Shown in pieces: positions 50,617 to 61,182 of a DNA stretch of 64,000 bases. Source of the DNA: Cristatella mucedo (taxonomy: Eukaryota > Bryozoa > Phylactolaemata > Cristatellidae); contig WPIO01000019.1 of assembly GCA_009760855.2 (NCBI GenBank), forward strand, positions 5,682,501 through 5,746,500, written 5' to 3'. The notes beneath the pieces were generated by a model. The model made no database searches and was not told the DNA's origin. It saw only the letters and a list, made by a program, of their open reading frames with translations. The stretch's first letter is position 1. The number at the start of each line of letters is the position of its first letter. The translations under genes were made by a program, and so were the position numbers.

Positions 50617-53600
50617 AAAGAGACAAAAAGGACGAGAGACCAAGACTTAGAGACAGAAGCACAGACAAACATAGAGACAGCGAGCAGTAAGAGACACACA
50701 TGCGCACACATGCATGCATATTTATGTGTACACGATCGCTCAGGTAGGCGGACAGACAGACAGTGTAAGGAGGAGAAACTGCAATTGGAGCTCAGCGGTA
50801 GATCACACAATCGGCATAGATGGGTCACAGAATCGGCTAGATCACAGAATGCCACTTTGACACAGTGCACATAAGGAAGTGTCACCGTACTATGAGCACA
50901 GGCCGGGTTTTTGTTCTGTGTCTATTACCAACTGAGTACGCGCAGGTCTAGATTCAATACCTGCACTTGTAGACTTTGAAGCTGCATTGACGAAGTTCTC
51001 TGATCTGGTTGCTGTTGACCCTTACCGACTAGAGAATATGGACACTTATTCTAATATACTGTTTGTCAAGGTGAGGTGCTCTACAGGCTTGATTTTCCGT
51101 GGATGCATGAGCTGTTTGTGCTCTGACTGAATTGGCTTGGCTTGATAGCCAAGCCACTGCAGCTGCAATGAGCTGTTGGCATGGATCATTTGCTCTCAGA
51201 TCACCTAATAGTACTATCTCCCCTGGCACTGGCTGCTTTCGAGTCTTGAACTCGGATCATTTGTACTCATGGCTTAATTGGTCATAATGGTTTACGTTAA
51301 TCACCGATACAATTTTCTAGGTATCTTGCGTAGTGTTTGTAGCCTCGAGATTATCGGCTTGATGTTAGTGCCTTCAAGACAATTACGTTGTATAGGAAGT
51401 CGTTCTAGAGGCCGAAACAGTGTGTCCACTCGTGTGTTTTGTGTACATCGGGTGCAGTCGACATCAGTGTCATTGTTCGTCACACTTTCTTACCATGGTG
51501 ATTTGGATCCTCTATTCGTATGGTTGTGCTATATTTAGCCTCCCAATGTGCATGTCGTCTTAGCTAATTGTTGCCTTGTTGGATCAGCGTACACGTAGTC
51601 TGTTCGCCTTCTCTGCACTGTCCCAGTTCTCTTGACTCCATCACTGCTGGTCGGCCCATGCTCCTGGACATCTTCATCATGGCAAAGTACTTCTCCTTGG
51701 AGTGCCCATCAGCGATTCAGCTGTAGCAATTTTAGGTAAGGCTTCAGCATAGATTTGTCATCGTATGTAGCTGCCCGCCTTTAATAGCTGTCAGCAGCAC
51801 TAATGCTGTTGCAGAGAATTTTTCAAGTCCTTTTTGGCGAGACTCAATTATAATAATAATAGTAATAATAACAATAGTAGCACTTAATGGGGGAGAGCAT
51901 CATAAGAGAACTAGATCGCTTTCTAGGCAATTAGCATCCAGCGTGCACGAACTCTTTTGCCAGATTCCAGGTTGCCAACTCGTGGTTAATTTCGATCCTG
52001 GTAGGGCATGCGAAAGGAGCTGGCCGACCTGTCGTACAAATGCGTCAACATCGACAAGTACCGCGTGGAGACTTGCTGTGTTGTCGGTAGGTGTCTGCCA
52101 ACGCTGGCCCGAGTGACCCGATAACCCAGCGCCGCGTGCCTTGCCACCAGGAGCTGCCTTCCGACTTTGCGAGCCTACTCTCGTGCAGGTAACTACTACA
52201 GCATACGAGGCCAGCACGAGAAAGCCGTGCTGTACTTTCAGCGCGCTCTGAAGCTCAACTGTCACTACCTGTCTGCTTGGACGCTCATGGGTCACGAGTA
52301 CATGGAGCTGAAGAACACGAGCGCTGCAATACAGTCATACAGGCAGGCCTTAGGTGCGTGTAGCCTGGGCGGGAGACCGACATTTTGTGTGCCGACGTCA
52401 GCTGCACCTGCCTGGCCCCCTTGTCTCCGAGGCTGCTTCCCTCTGCACTGCCGTACCGTACCGTTCCCGGCAGCTCTTGTCGAGCCGTGACGTTTGTGGT
52501 CAGCCATAAATCAAGACCTTATTGTATGCTTATGTCTGCTGTGGCTCACCAATAACAAGCGAGCTGGCTAGAAGCAGCTGACAGGTCACGTGCTGATTTC
52601 TCTAGGCAAGCATTAGTCGTAGCTTTTCCTTGGCTTCTATCTGTTGATGCAATCGCCTAGTCACGCGACTGTCACCTCTTTTTGTCTTTTTTGTGACTAG
52701 ACGTGGATCAAAGGGACTACCGGGCATGGTACGGGCTCGGGCAGACGTACGAGATACTCAAGATGCCGTCGTACAGCTTGTACTACTACAAGAAAGCACA
52801 GCAAATCAGGTGCAAAGCCGTGCTTTGCTGCAACCATAGCATAGAGAAATTACGTGCCTACGGACATCTAATCTAAGTGCTTGCTGCTTTTACCGTTTGG
52901 TCACATAACCATGCTCTTGCACTCACCCTCGGGGGCCCGCCACCCAACTGGCCCGTGCTTCTGCGTCAGTGTGGGCTGCGACTTTAGCTCCGAGCTCTGC
53001 CGAATCTTATTGACCTTACCATTAGATACAGTCGTGCATGCCTATTGTCGGTTTTGTTATTGTCATTCAAATGCAATCCTGGTCGCGGCTGGCACCCGCT
53101 GAGTTCGTGGATTGCGAATCGCTCGGAAAAGCTGATTCGGAGCAAGCGCAAGAGGAGGTAAGGTGCACATGATCAGTATTTCCAGCATTGTCTCGAGCGG
53201 TCCTGCGGGCTGTCCTTCAAGCACTGCTGTGATTCACTCTTTACTTAGTAATCATCTGGCCTACCGTAACCTCAGTGGCCAATCTTAAAGCCTAACAATG
53301 AAACCCACGCTGAATGTGCAATAAACTCCGAAAAGTATGCGATGTAATTCTTGAAGATGTTCTTGACTTGTTTGCTTTACCGAAATCGACTAAATGTCCG
53401 ACCATAATCGATGTCCCGCTGACAGACTTTTCTTTCTTTCATACCTCTAAATAAATAAAAGCTGATGGAGTCGTCATTGTCACATTTTCCTCCCTCAGTT
53501 TCAAACCATTTGCAGTCCACTCGAAGTCTTTCGAATCTCTTGTTTTGAGTCTCTCCGACAGTAAGTTGCCAATGGTGGCAGTAATCTGCCACATTCCAGG

Positions 53601-56600
53601 TGCCAAGTCATCCCTCATTTAAGATTTTTTTCCGATCCCATTTCGATTGTGGGTGCAAGAAATCGTCGCTCCCTCGTTCTGGGTGATTTAACTTTCATTT
53701 CGACGACTCAACTGACGCTTAAGTACCGAATTTCGTGCACTGACCGACTCATTTTTTTCTTGGCTCATGTGCATGACCCCACTCACATGAAATGTTGCTG
53801 CTTTGGCCTGTAGTTGAAGGACAATAACTGTCAAAAGACCCACAGAGCATTGTTCTCATGACATTCGTTCAGTCCTGGCACCATATGGTCGTATGACTAC
53901 TTAATTAGTGAACTTCCGCCGCTAGCTTGCACAATCAATCGGGGCTTTTTAACTTGCCTCTCCCTGGTGATTGAGCTTTTCTGGCCCCCTGCCTTCTTTC
54001 TTTTATTGATAACTTGACCGGTTTCTTTCAGATGTGCAACCTTAATTAATTCTTGTCTCACCTTCGTTCCAAGTAAAAGTGAGGCTTGAACGATAGGTGA
54101 AAACGCTATAATCCTATTGGAGGGGTCTCCTTTCGGTGCTCATGAAATCCCTGTTTAATCAATCTTTGCCTCAGGCTGCACTTCCAGGCGATGCCTGTCT
54201 GTAATCCGGCGAGTTGCTTATTCGTCTGCTTCTTTATGCAGTGCATAGCAATCTAGTATTTGAATGTAGGGTCTTATGCAAGGACTTGTACGGTAGCAAT
54301 TTGTGAATTCATTTGAGCTGGTTAATGCCCGTGCATAGTTTAGGCATTACTCTGCTCTTTTTGGCTAAATATCGCATTGACTGGTTGCTGCACAATTATA
54401 CCTCTCTTCAGCAGTATGCTACTCCCTTGACCTCAACGAAATTTCAGAAAGGCTGTAAGCATGTGAGCTTCGAGGAAACGAGTAACTTCCAGGGTACTGG
54501 TGTGCGCTGTAGTACAATGGCATATATTCTCTAAGAGAAACCAATTTTGGTTATTTGATAAGGAATGAGCTTATTGGCAACGACACACTCTTGCTTATAC
54601 AGAGCAAAGTACTTACGCTGACCCACAGGGCCCGCCACGGTTTGGCTCCTCCATACCTAGCTGAACTGCTGCACCAGTTTCAGCCTCCTCGTGCGCCCGC
54701 AGGTCCTGTATGGACAATAAATTAGCTGTTCCATTCCTCTGCTTAAAGACAGTTGGCGATAGAAGCCTTAGCTCTGCAGGTCCTAGACTGTGGAACTCGC
54801 TTCCACAATTCTTACGCAACGACAACTACTCTCCTACTGCCGTCTATGGCACATCCTTTTCAGTGGTCCTGAGCTGCTACTTCTACGCTACTCACTACCT
54901 CAACTGCTCTCCTGACTCGGCTATGCTTCCCACTTTCTCTTTGTTGCATGAGACGAAGTCTGTTGGCTACCGAATGCGCACCGAAAGCCGCTTAGACTGT
55001 GAGTGCACTATACACAACTCTCCTGCGTAACACCCACATAGTCTTTGTGGCTTTGTCGAGTTACAGACGAAGATACGTTAAATTACATTGTTTTTCTAGC
55101 AAGATGCTATGTTCGTGCTGGAAGCACCTTTTAGCCTATCCTCTTTTGATCGTCAATCTGTTTGCTGCTGTCTAGCGGTCCATCTTCGAAATTTTCTTGC
55201 ATTGATGTTAATGGAGGCCGTCCATGCAGACATATAGGGCAGCATAGTCATCGACGTGGTGACGAGTGTCATCGTTGCATGAGTCAGCCAAAGTGCGAGT
55301 TTCCGTCCTTGTAAACAAGCCGAAGTTTTGCTTTCAGGACTGGTAAGGTGGCTGATGAATGTCTATAAGTTGCAAGATCTCCAGCCTCAATTGGAGACTA
55401 TGGCTGCACCCTATTACTAGTGTAATTGGTAATATGATGCTCAGTTGAACAACTTTAGTAGCATGCTATTGAACACGATTTCTCATGCATTATAAATGGT
55501 CAACCCGCAAGAACTATATCTGGTCAACTGCTGCACCAGTTACTTGGTAGCACTGAGCGCCCTGTGTCGCCTCTTCTCCTTTTTCTTAGTTATGAAGTCT
55601 TTTCCAGCACGCTTTCTGCTCGATCCAATTACCCGCTTAGATAAACCCGATCTAACCCAGAAATCTTGCCTTTCCATGATGGCAATGTACTGTAACCACC
55701 ACTACCACTGCTGGCAGATGCAAATTCATTGACGCTGAACATGTTTATATGATGAATAGAAACTGCATGTGCAAGAATTAACAGCTTGCAACATTGCTGG
55801 CTACAGGAGAGATGGGAGTGCTACAACAGTAGCAAACAGAGAAATAGTATGGATAGCACCTATTCAACCAATGGCGTTCATTGCTTAGTGATTATAACTC
55901 TTCCACAGAAATTCTCCGATGATGGTATGGCAGTTCTTATGCTGACCCACAAGGCCTGCCACGGCTTGGCTCTTTCATATCTAGCTGAACTGCTGCACCA
56001 GTTTCAGCCGCCTCGTGCCCTCAGATCCTCTATGGACAACAAATTAGCTGTTCCATTCCTCCGCTTAAAGACCGTTGGTGACAGAGGCTTTTGCTCTGTA
56101 GGTCCTAGACTGTGGAACTCACTTCCACAATTCTTACGCAACAACATTTGTTCTCCTGCTGTCGACCACGGCACATCTTTTCCAGCCATCCTGAGCTGTT
56201 ACTTTCATGCTGCTCTCTACTTCAACTGCTCTCCTGACTCAGCTGTGGTTCTCACTTTCTGTTTGTTGCGCGAGATCAAGTCTGTTGGCTACCAAATGGG
56301 TACTGAAAGCCGCTTAGGCTTTGAGTGTGCTGTATCGAATTGTTCTGTATACCACCTACATAGTCTGTGTGGCTTTGTGGAGTTACTGACGAGATACATT
56401 ACACTACATTACATTATCTTTGGTGATACTCTGAGACAGCACTCGCCATCGGCTTGCCACACTGTCGTTGCACGAACCATAGTCCCACCCCTCCCCGGCA
56501 CTGGCTAAACACTGGATTTTTGCCTCGCTGTGCATGCCAGCCACTGCAGTGAGCTGTGTCACTTCAGGGAATTAAAGGGTAACCAATTCAAATGGGTGGC

Positions 56601-58062
56601 ATGCCTCCGAGGAAAGGCTCACCAAGACATGGTGAGAGGTGAGAGTTTCCATTTGGATTCGTCGTATATAAGCAATAGTTAGTGCCTCCTAGTGGTATTG
56701 GACATGCTCTGCTAATCTCAATGTTGAGCAGGTGTAAGTGAAGCAACATGTCTTTCACGCCATAACTGCCCTTCAGCATCACTGGGGGCCATTATGTTCC
56801 ATCAGAGTTGCATTCTGCTGTGCTGTAGTATCTCATTCGGACAATTCTCAATATTTTACTGCAAAGTTTCCATTATTGTCGAGATAGCTGGCATTGGGTC
56901 TGTGGCACCTGCAAATCGGGGATCCTTTGGGCTTGATAACATGCATGCTCGAGATCGGTTTTGAAACATGTCTGTCTTTTCGAGTGCTTGTATACCAACG
57001 TTGCAGTCAGCTGTCTACTATTTTTTTTTTGGTTTTGCTGATTGTATGTATGCTTTGACACTGTGTTTACCTACTTAATTTTGTAGGCCAAGTGATTCAA
57101 GGATGATCGTGGCCCTGGGCGAGTCCTATGAGAAACTCGAACGTCTGCAGGAAGCAAAGAAGTGTTTTTGGAAGGCACACACCGTGGGTGACATTGAAGG
57201 CATCGCTCTCATCAAACTGGCAAGGTGAATTGCTTTTGGATTCATTGATTGCGTATGTGTGTTCCACCTTGAACTTAACGACTGATGTAACGTAAAAAGC
57301 GTATATAGCTTAGCCGGCTTGCGGATTTAGAAATCGGTGTACTACCACTTCCAGATAGCGCATCGTAGCGCTGGCTAGGAAACTGCGTGCATACCCAGTC
57401 GGCTTCAGTTGAGTATAACCCACAGCCTAATAGTGAGCAGAAGATGCTGCTTGAATGGCACATCAGGCACTTTTAACTGAAAATTCATGCTGCTACTGTA
57501 GGGTCGATCTTCCCTGTTGTGCTGGGTGTCGTGTTTGCATATTAAGGGCTTGTGTGCGCTGGTTTGGCCCAGTGGTTAATGTGCTCGCCCCGACCAAGGT
57601 CGTGGACTCGAGCCCGTGGCATATGTGAAGCTCCTGAATGGAGATTAAGTTCTCTTAGGGCGCTATACAAATGAATTATGTTATTATTATATATTTTTGT
57701 ACATTAGTGTGATACATAAACTAGTACATACGTTTGCTCGAGACATGTACAGGTAGATGATTTAACATCGTCAACTGACGCCAGATATGAGGGGCCCCAT
57801 CGTTTCGTTCCGTTTTGCAAACGATCTGTTCCTTCTGTGCGCATCCACACGCCCTTCTTAATAAATTTCAAAGTTAACTGTCTACCGTTGCAGAATCTTG
57901 GGTTTCAGTTGTTGCATTTTTGTGCCTTTGTGATTTCGATCTTCTGTGCGCTCTTCTGACCTGCCTGTGTATCCTTCGTGCAGGCTGTATGAGCGCCTCT
58001 CGGAGAATGACCAGGCGGCTGGGGCGTACACAGAGTACGCCAACAAAGCAAATCAAGGTGGG
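44308..58062 (+). CDS. CDC23: CDC23 / APC8, anaphase-promoting complex TPR subunit, 11 exons, both ends incomplete
   Basis: Family role: a TPR scaffold subunit of the APC/C ubiquitin ligase, which drives exit from mitosis. Exons seen: 44308-44419, 44516-44699, 44805-44910, 45015-45147, 49149-49326, 50946-51070, 52005-52086, 52189-52353, 52701-52809, 57087-57224, 57984-58062, all phase-compatible, about 470 residues. Diagnostic stretches are [75 protein letters not shown] and [15 protein letters not shown], all near-identical in pattern to animal CDC23. TPR repeats fill the region from exon 5 on. Compared with the usual length near 600, about 40-60 N-terminal and about 90 C-terminal residues are missing; they may lie in unrecognised exons or beyond 64000. 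Odd point: exon 4 ends in a GC donor and is partly duplicated (see findings). Confidence 0.95.
44516..44699 (+). CDS. CDC23: CDC23 exon: first TPR helices
   Basis: After GATGTAG, encodes [20 protein letters not shown] and [18 protein letters not shown], matching the animal CDC23 YDRA-HFL / YLSGEK region. Donor CTGG|GTGAGG in phase 1. Confidence 0.94.
44805..44910 (+). CDS. CDC23: CDC23 exon
   Basis: Encodes a polar linker then [20 protein letters not shown] and FTLYL, which leads into the conserved YLYGVVL-type TPR helix. Acceptor TTTCAG, donor GTGAGT in phase 2. Confidence 0.92.
45015..45147 (+). CDS. CDC23: CDC23 exon: TPR helices, GC donor
   Basis: Acceptor CATTTAG. Encodes [20 protein letters not shown] and [19 protein letters not shown]. 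Phase 0 with the next exon requires the donor TCG|GCAAGT at 45148, a GC-AG intron; the nearby GT at 45152 would shift frame. From 45081 on, the exon end and the first 95 intron bases are tandemly duplicated at 45243-45404. Confidence 0.9.
45081..45404 (+). repeat. Perfect 162-bp tandem duplication over a CDC23 exon end and splice donor
   Basis: Two identical 162-bp copies, 45081-45242 and 45243-45404. The unit covers the last 67 nt of CDC23 exon 4 and the first 95 nt of the intron, including the GCAAGT donor. 162 is a multiple of three and the frame runs open through both copies, so use of the second donor (45310) would add 54 residues without a frameshift. Confidence 0.95.
45405..47239. other. 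CDC23 intron, unassigned part
   Basis: Intron after the duplicated segment. No transposon or exon was recognised in this stretch. Confidence 0.45.
47240..47700 (-). mobile_element. L2/CR1-type LINE fragment
   Basis: The start (TTATAAAATACTTGTTTAGTGC, then AAGAGAACTAAACCTGTTTC) is the reverse of the L2 tail; later parts resemble the RT region of the copy at 43536-44090 (CTAGATTGTG...GGCGATTACATC). Strongly internally deleted. Confidence 0.65.
47701..48884. other. CDC23 intron, unassigned part
   Basis: No coding or repeat similarity recognised before the minisatellite at 48885. A 98-codon reverse frame at 48383-48679 carries no motif. Confidence 0.45.
48885..49095. repeat. Degenerate minisatellite, unit about 18-24 bp
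   Basis: Repeated CAGTGGGCTCATTGCACC-type units with spacing changes and C-rich linkers, ending about 55 nt before the CDC23 exon at 49149. Confidence 0.88.
49149..49326 (+). CDS. CDC23: CDC23 exon: TPR
   Basis: Acceptor TGTTTGCAG. Encodes [20 protein letters not shown] and [20 protein letters not shown], strongly conserved in CDC23. Donor GTGAGT in phase 1. Confidence 0.95.
49370..50300 (-). mobile_element. L2/CR1-type LINE, ORF2 C-terminal half
   Basis: Collinear with the reverse copies at 12268 and 43536: GACCTAA...TTGAAGTCGACATACTGC, then GTTGCAATGGTGACGACA, then the RT block with GAGGCTCACTGGAT. It lies in the CDC23 intron after exon 5. Riddled with stops. Confidence 0.78.
50547..50614. 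repeat. (AG)n microsatellite
   Basis: AG run about 330 nt upstream of the CDC23 exon at 50946, followed by degenerate AGAC repeats. Confidence 0.94.
50946..51070 (+). CDS. CDC23: CDC23 exon: TPR
   Basis: Acceptor ACGCGCAG. Encodes [20 protein letters not shown] and [12 protein letters not shown], the conserved DPYR-ENMDT-SN motif. Donor GTGAGG, phase 0. Confidence 0.95.
51850..51935 (-). mobile_element. L2-type LINE tail remnant
   Basis: Short stretch with TAATAATAATAGTAATAATA followed by AAGAGAACTAGATCGCTTTC, the reverse of the L2 3' tail. It sits about 70 nt upstream of the CDC23 exon at 52005. Confidence 0.6.
52005..52086 (+). CDS. CDC23: CDC23 exon: TPR
   Basis: Acceptor CCTGGTAG. Encodes [13 protein letters not shown] and [11 protein letters not shown]; the DKYR-ETCCV-GNYYS block is among the most conserved in the protein. 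Donor GTAGGT in phase 1. Confidence 0.95.
52189..52353 (+). CDS. CDC23: CDC23 exon: TPR
   Basis: Encodes [20 protein letters not shown] and [20 protein letters not shown], two TPR units with the expected small and aromatic positions. Acceptor CGTGCAG, donor GTGCGT. Confidence 0.96.
52701..52809 (+). CDS. CDC23: CDC23 exon: TPR
   Basis: Encodes [20 protein letters not shown] and YYYKKAQQI, the hallmark CDC23 TPR. Acceptor GTGACTAG, donor GTGCAA in phase 2. Confidence 0.96.
53440..53960 (+). mobile_element. L2/CR1-type LINE, endonuclease region fragment
   Basis: Frames give [20 protein letters not shown] and [20 protein letters not shown], then FWVI-LSFRRLN (usual LILGDFN) and [13 protein letters not shown] (usual T--GHTLDLV). 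The same region is seen at 40930-41290 in another copy. It lies in the long CDC23 intron. Confidence 0.75.
54615..55095 (+). mobile_element. LINE ORF2 C-terminus, family with (ACATT)n-type tail, copy 1
   Basis: Encodes [40 protein letters not shown] and [13 protein letters not shown], the usual end of CR1/L2-like reverse transcriptases (A-PY---L, R---GDR-F---AP-LWNSLP). It ends GTGGCTTTGTCGAGTTACAG and TTAAATTACATT. A stop and frame break lie near the start. Confidence 0.82.
55920..56425 (+). mobile_element. LINE ORF2 C-terminus, family with (ACATT)n-type tail, copy 2
   Basis: Very similar to the copy at 54615-55095: [54 protein letters not shown]. It is open for about 150 codons. Tail GTGGCTTTGTGGAGTTACTG then TACATTACACTACATTACAT. 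Better preserved than copy 1; 5'-truncated. Confidence 0.84.
57087..57224 (+). CDS. CDC23: CDC23 exon: TPR
   Basis: Encodes [20 protein letters not shown] and [17 protein letters not shown]. Preceded by a 4.3-kb intron holding three LINE fragments. Acceptor TTTTGTAG, donor GTGAAT in phase 2. Confidence 0.95.
57555..57690 (+). mobile_element. SINE-B, full length with (ATT)n tail
   Basis: GCTGGTTTGGCCCAGTGGTT, GGACTCGAGCCCGTGGC, TGAATGGAGATTAAGTTCTC, TTAGGGCGCTATACAAATGA then ATTATGTTATTATTAT. Its tail matches the L2 tail at 40707-40770 nearly base for base. Confidence 0.88.
57984..58062 (+). CDS. CDC23: CDC23 last recognised exon
   Basis: Acceptor TTCGTGCAG. Encodes [20 protein letters not shown] and KANQGG, matching the conserved LHEQL-ES-QAA segment. 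Donor GGG|GTGAGT in phase 0 shows that at least one further exon follows; I do not find it before 64000. Confidence 0.9.
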
Positions 58063-58599
58063 GTGAGTGTCAATTTAAATTTTCAGTAGATTTTGGTACA
58101 TGAGGCCGATTGCATAATCACTGACTGCTGCCGAGGTCAACCGAGAAGACTCATGTACTATGCAGAGAAGTTGTTCGCTTAGTACCGAGTTCTGCACAAT
58201 TTTTAGCGTACTTTTTAATTGGTGTTTAGAGGTTTCACCCCTCTTGCAGCAAGCAATACAAATTTGCCTTCTGCAGTACTCGATCCACGATCGGGTCTTG
58301 AAGTGCGAGCACCTTACCTTGCTGGGTTAAGACTCAGCTCTCGCAGGCTCTTGCATAAAGGTACTCTCAAGAGCAAAAGTATCGGGCTTAGAAAGCTACG
58401 TCATTAAGGCAGAATTTGCATGTACATGTAAGATTTGAATATTTTAATTTTGGGTATTTGGGAGCTGATTGGGGCAATATAATTTTGGGCTGACAAAACT
58501 TGGTTGTTGTGGGTGGATGTGAGAAAGTGTAACTGTATTCTAGGTTGTTTTGAGTTGTTTGAAGACGTTTTCTAACATGCCCTGTAGATGTATAGAATG

Positions 58600-58960
58600 T
58601 TTATAAACACAATATAATAATAATAATAATATTGGTAATATAAATTAAGTCTTGTATTGCAACCTAATAGAAGTTAATATCTATTCAGATGCTTTACAAA
58701 TTGCTGCTAGAGAAGCAATAGTTAATGACAAGCGAGCCATTAGGCTTAGACAAGCATGTAAAAGCACACTAGAAGACACCCACGACCGATGGATAGGAGG
58801 ACCCCTGCTTAGAAGCATTCATTGAATCCATGCAAAGGCCGATGAGCTTTGCACTTAGAGTGCGCAGGAGAAAAATTTAGATCTCTAGGGCGCTATGCAA
58901 AAGCATTTCGCTCTTGGCCTTAGTCAATGGGTGTGCTGTTGCGTAACACATACAAACGCA
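58600..58960. mobile_element. L2-type tail remnants, two orientations
   Basis: At 58615-58690, TAATAATAATAATATTGG and a diverged AGAAGTTAATATCTATTC resemble a reverse L2 tail. At 58855-58915, AATTTAGATCTCTAGGGCGC and TATGCAAA resemble a forward SINE-B/L2 tail. Short and diverged. Confidence 0.5.
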
Positions 58961-59939
58961 CAAGGTACAACTTGCACGGACGTAGCAAAGGTTGTGAGGA
59001 ACAGGTAGGTTGATGTGGCTGTGTTTCGAACGTGAATATTCTCATGAATCCCACCGAGTACGAACGATTGAATATATCGATGCACACCTGTCACCAGTTG
59101 TTGGACGAGTTACCAACCACGTAAGTGGTTTGATACCACGACTGTATAGTCGAGGCGAGCAACACTGCCTGATGGTAGCTTAACCCTTAAGCGGGCTGCC
59201 TACATTGGTGCAAGTTGTGCCTTTGCTTTAGGCTTCTGTTTTTCGATGTTTTCTTGTCTTCAGTGAAGCCTCATGTCTGATGCCCTCTATAATGCCAGCC
59301 AAATTTCACATACTAGTTCCGACGTATTTATTTATGCCAAGGGTTTAAGAAGTACTCGGCAAACTTCATCTTTCAACTTGGATGTGCTTTTGATATGGTA
59401 TTTTGTATATCTTGCCTTGTGTATGCACAATGAAATACAAAGATGGTCTGTGGCAACAGAATTACTAACACAGACCATTAGCAGCTCTTTGGGATATCCT
59501 AGAGCTGGGTATGTAAGTGTGATACAAATTTCTCAACTTCCATCCCCGGTTTTCTACTCTATAAGTAAATCGCTAAAGAGCAAAGCGTAGGTGTTTGTTT
59601 CCGGTGCCGAAGGACAAGGGCTAATTCAGCTCTCAATGTTGACAGGGCATGTCCTTTGCTTGCTCTATTAAATTCTGCATGGTTCTGGCACACAATTTAC
59701 CTATAAATGCGACTTTGGTTCGGCAATATCTACATACATATATCTACAATGCACACTCTAACTTGACTTTGTTCGAGCTACTATTTTCATCATTCAGTGG
59801 TATCCATCGGTTACTTCTGCCTTGAATTGCAAGTTTAGTCAGTGGCCACATGTTTCAACATTTAGGTGTTGGATGACTGTAGAGCGCAATCAATGTGTGC
59901 TATTAGGACGTGTTTCTCAGTGGGAGCATAGTGCCCACT
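58961..59939. other. Unassigned sequence after the last CDC23 exon
   Basis: A 105-codon forward frame (59273-59590) does not resemble the CDC23 C-terminus. No repeat recognised. Confidence 0.4.
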
Positions 59940-60115
59940 GGGCCATGACAGCCCAGGATGCTGAGGATGTGCTCACTCTTCACGACCGAGGCTGTGGGTT
60001 CGAATCCTGCAGTGGGCGGCGATCCTTTATTGCCAACTGCAAGCGGTGGTGAAGGCCGTTAAAGCTCGTCTGCTGCAATACAAATGAGGTTGTTCGATCA
60101 GCTAAAAAAAAAGTG
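59940..60115 (+). mobile_element. SINE-A (tRNA-derived), diverged
   Basis: GGGCCATGACAGCCCAGGAT, B box GGGTTCGAATCC, GCGATCCTTTATTGCC and GTTGTTCGATCAGCTAAAAA. Confidence 0.82.
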
Positions 60116-60388
60116 AGTTGAGAGCAGTGAGGTGTAGTATTTGTACGTTCTATTCTTTCCCGGGAGAGCAGTAGGTCGATGGCAATATTTGTATATGATT
60201 ACCTTAAGTTCAGTGGAGTTGGTGCAATTTCTAATTCTTCGTCAAGGATTGTATATTTTCCTAATGCAAGATTGCGATCATTGGTTGGTTTTGCAAGCGA
60301 ATGTACTTTGTGCCGATTAACAATTTCTGCTTTAGTAGCACGGGCGTTCTTGGCCCGCAGCCTCGTCACGCCGTGCCAAGTGGCATCC

Positions 60389-60446
60389 CGACAAAAGCAC
60401 GTAATGCTAGTAATCCCGACAAAAGCACGTAATGCTAGTAATCCCG
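60389..60446. repeat. 28-bp tandem duplication
   Basis: Two copies of CCCGACAAAAGCACGTAATG followed by CTAGTAAT. Confidence 0.9.
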
Positions 60447-60724
60447 ACTAATGCTCACACGACAAAAAGTGCAAGACTATAATCATAATTTTTAAGTATG
60501 ATTTAATTGATTTAACTGGCTTGTTATCTTCCAAATTAATTAGTATTATACCAAAAAGAAACAAAAATGCATTTTATGGCTATTGTAGAAATAATAATTC
60601 TACGTCCATTAATAATGCAAACTCTGAATCCGGAAAATATCATGTTGGATTTTAGAAATCCAGCCAGAATGCCTGTTCAAGCATCTTTCCTGGAGTGCTG
60701 CTAGTGGGATGCTTGTTTGATCTC

Positions 60725-60899
60725 GAAAATACTAGCTGATTTAACAGCCTCTTTTTGTATAGCGGCAGAAGAGCCTTTACGGCTATCACCACTGCTTGTA
60801 ACAGTGGTAAAGGATCGTCCACCGCAGGATTCGAACCCACGACCTTGGGGCCGAGGTCGTGAAAAGCAGCTGCCTTACCTAATGTGCCATCACGGCTCA
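60725..60899 (-). mobile_element. SINE-A (tRNA-derived), full length
   Basis: Reverse copy: AATACTAGCTGATTTAACAG, B box GGATTCGAACCC, then GTGCCATCACGGCTCAC at the head. It abuts the MULE remnant. Confidence 0.88.
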
Positions 60900-61175
60900 C
60901 TACAGAACCTTTGGCACAAGGTTCAAGGTTTCAATATTGCAACATATTACATCGACGAGAATCTGCGAATGCACGTCAGAATAGTTTTAGCTCTGAGCTT
61001 TGTTCCTGCAGCAAATATTCCTGCTGCTTTCGACGAAATGGCCGACGACTGCCCTCCTCTAATGGCACAATTGATAAACTACCAGGAAGACGTCTACATT
61101 AGCAGACAGCTACGAGGTGGTCGTGCGAATCTAAGGTTTAATTTGCAACTGGAATGGTTGGGGTCCCACTATTGA
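60897..61175 (+). pseudogene. MULE (Mutator-like) transposase C-terminal remnant
   Basis: The frame reads LQNLWHKVQGFNIATYYIDE and RIVLALSFVPAANIPAAFDE, then QEDVYISRQLRGGRANLRFN and LEW. This matches the C-terminal domain of animal MULE transposases (W--VQ--GL---Y, h-ALAFVP---V--AFE, YI-R-RRG-R---F). Only this end is present; it abuts a reverse SINE at its 5' side. No terminal repeats were found. Confidence 0.65.
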
Positions 61176-61182
61176 ATGTGAT

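Noticed and set aside
50328-50885. Frames with Ser-Leu or Arg-Glu repeats on both strands
   Set aside because: Both are translations of the (AG)n microsatellite.
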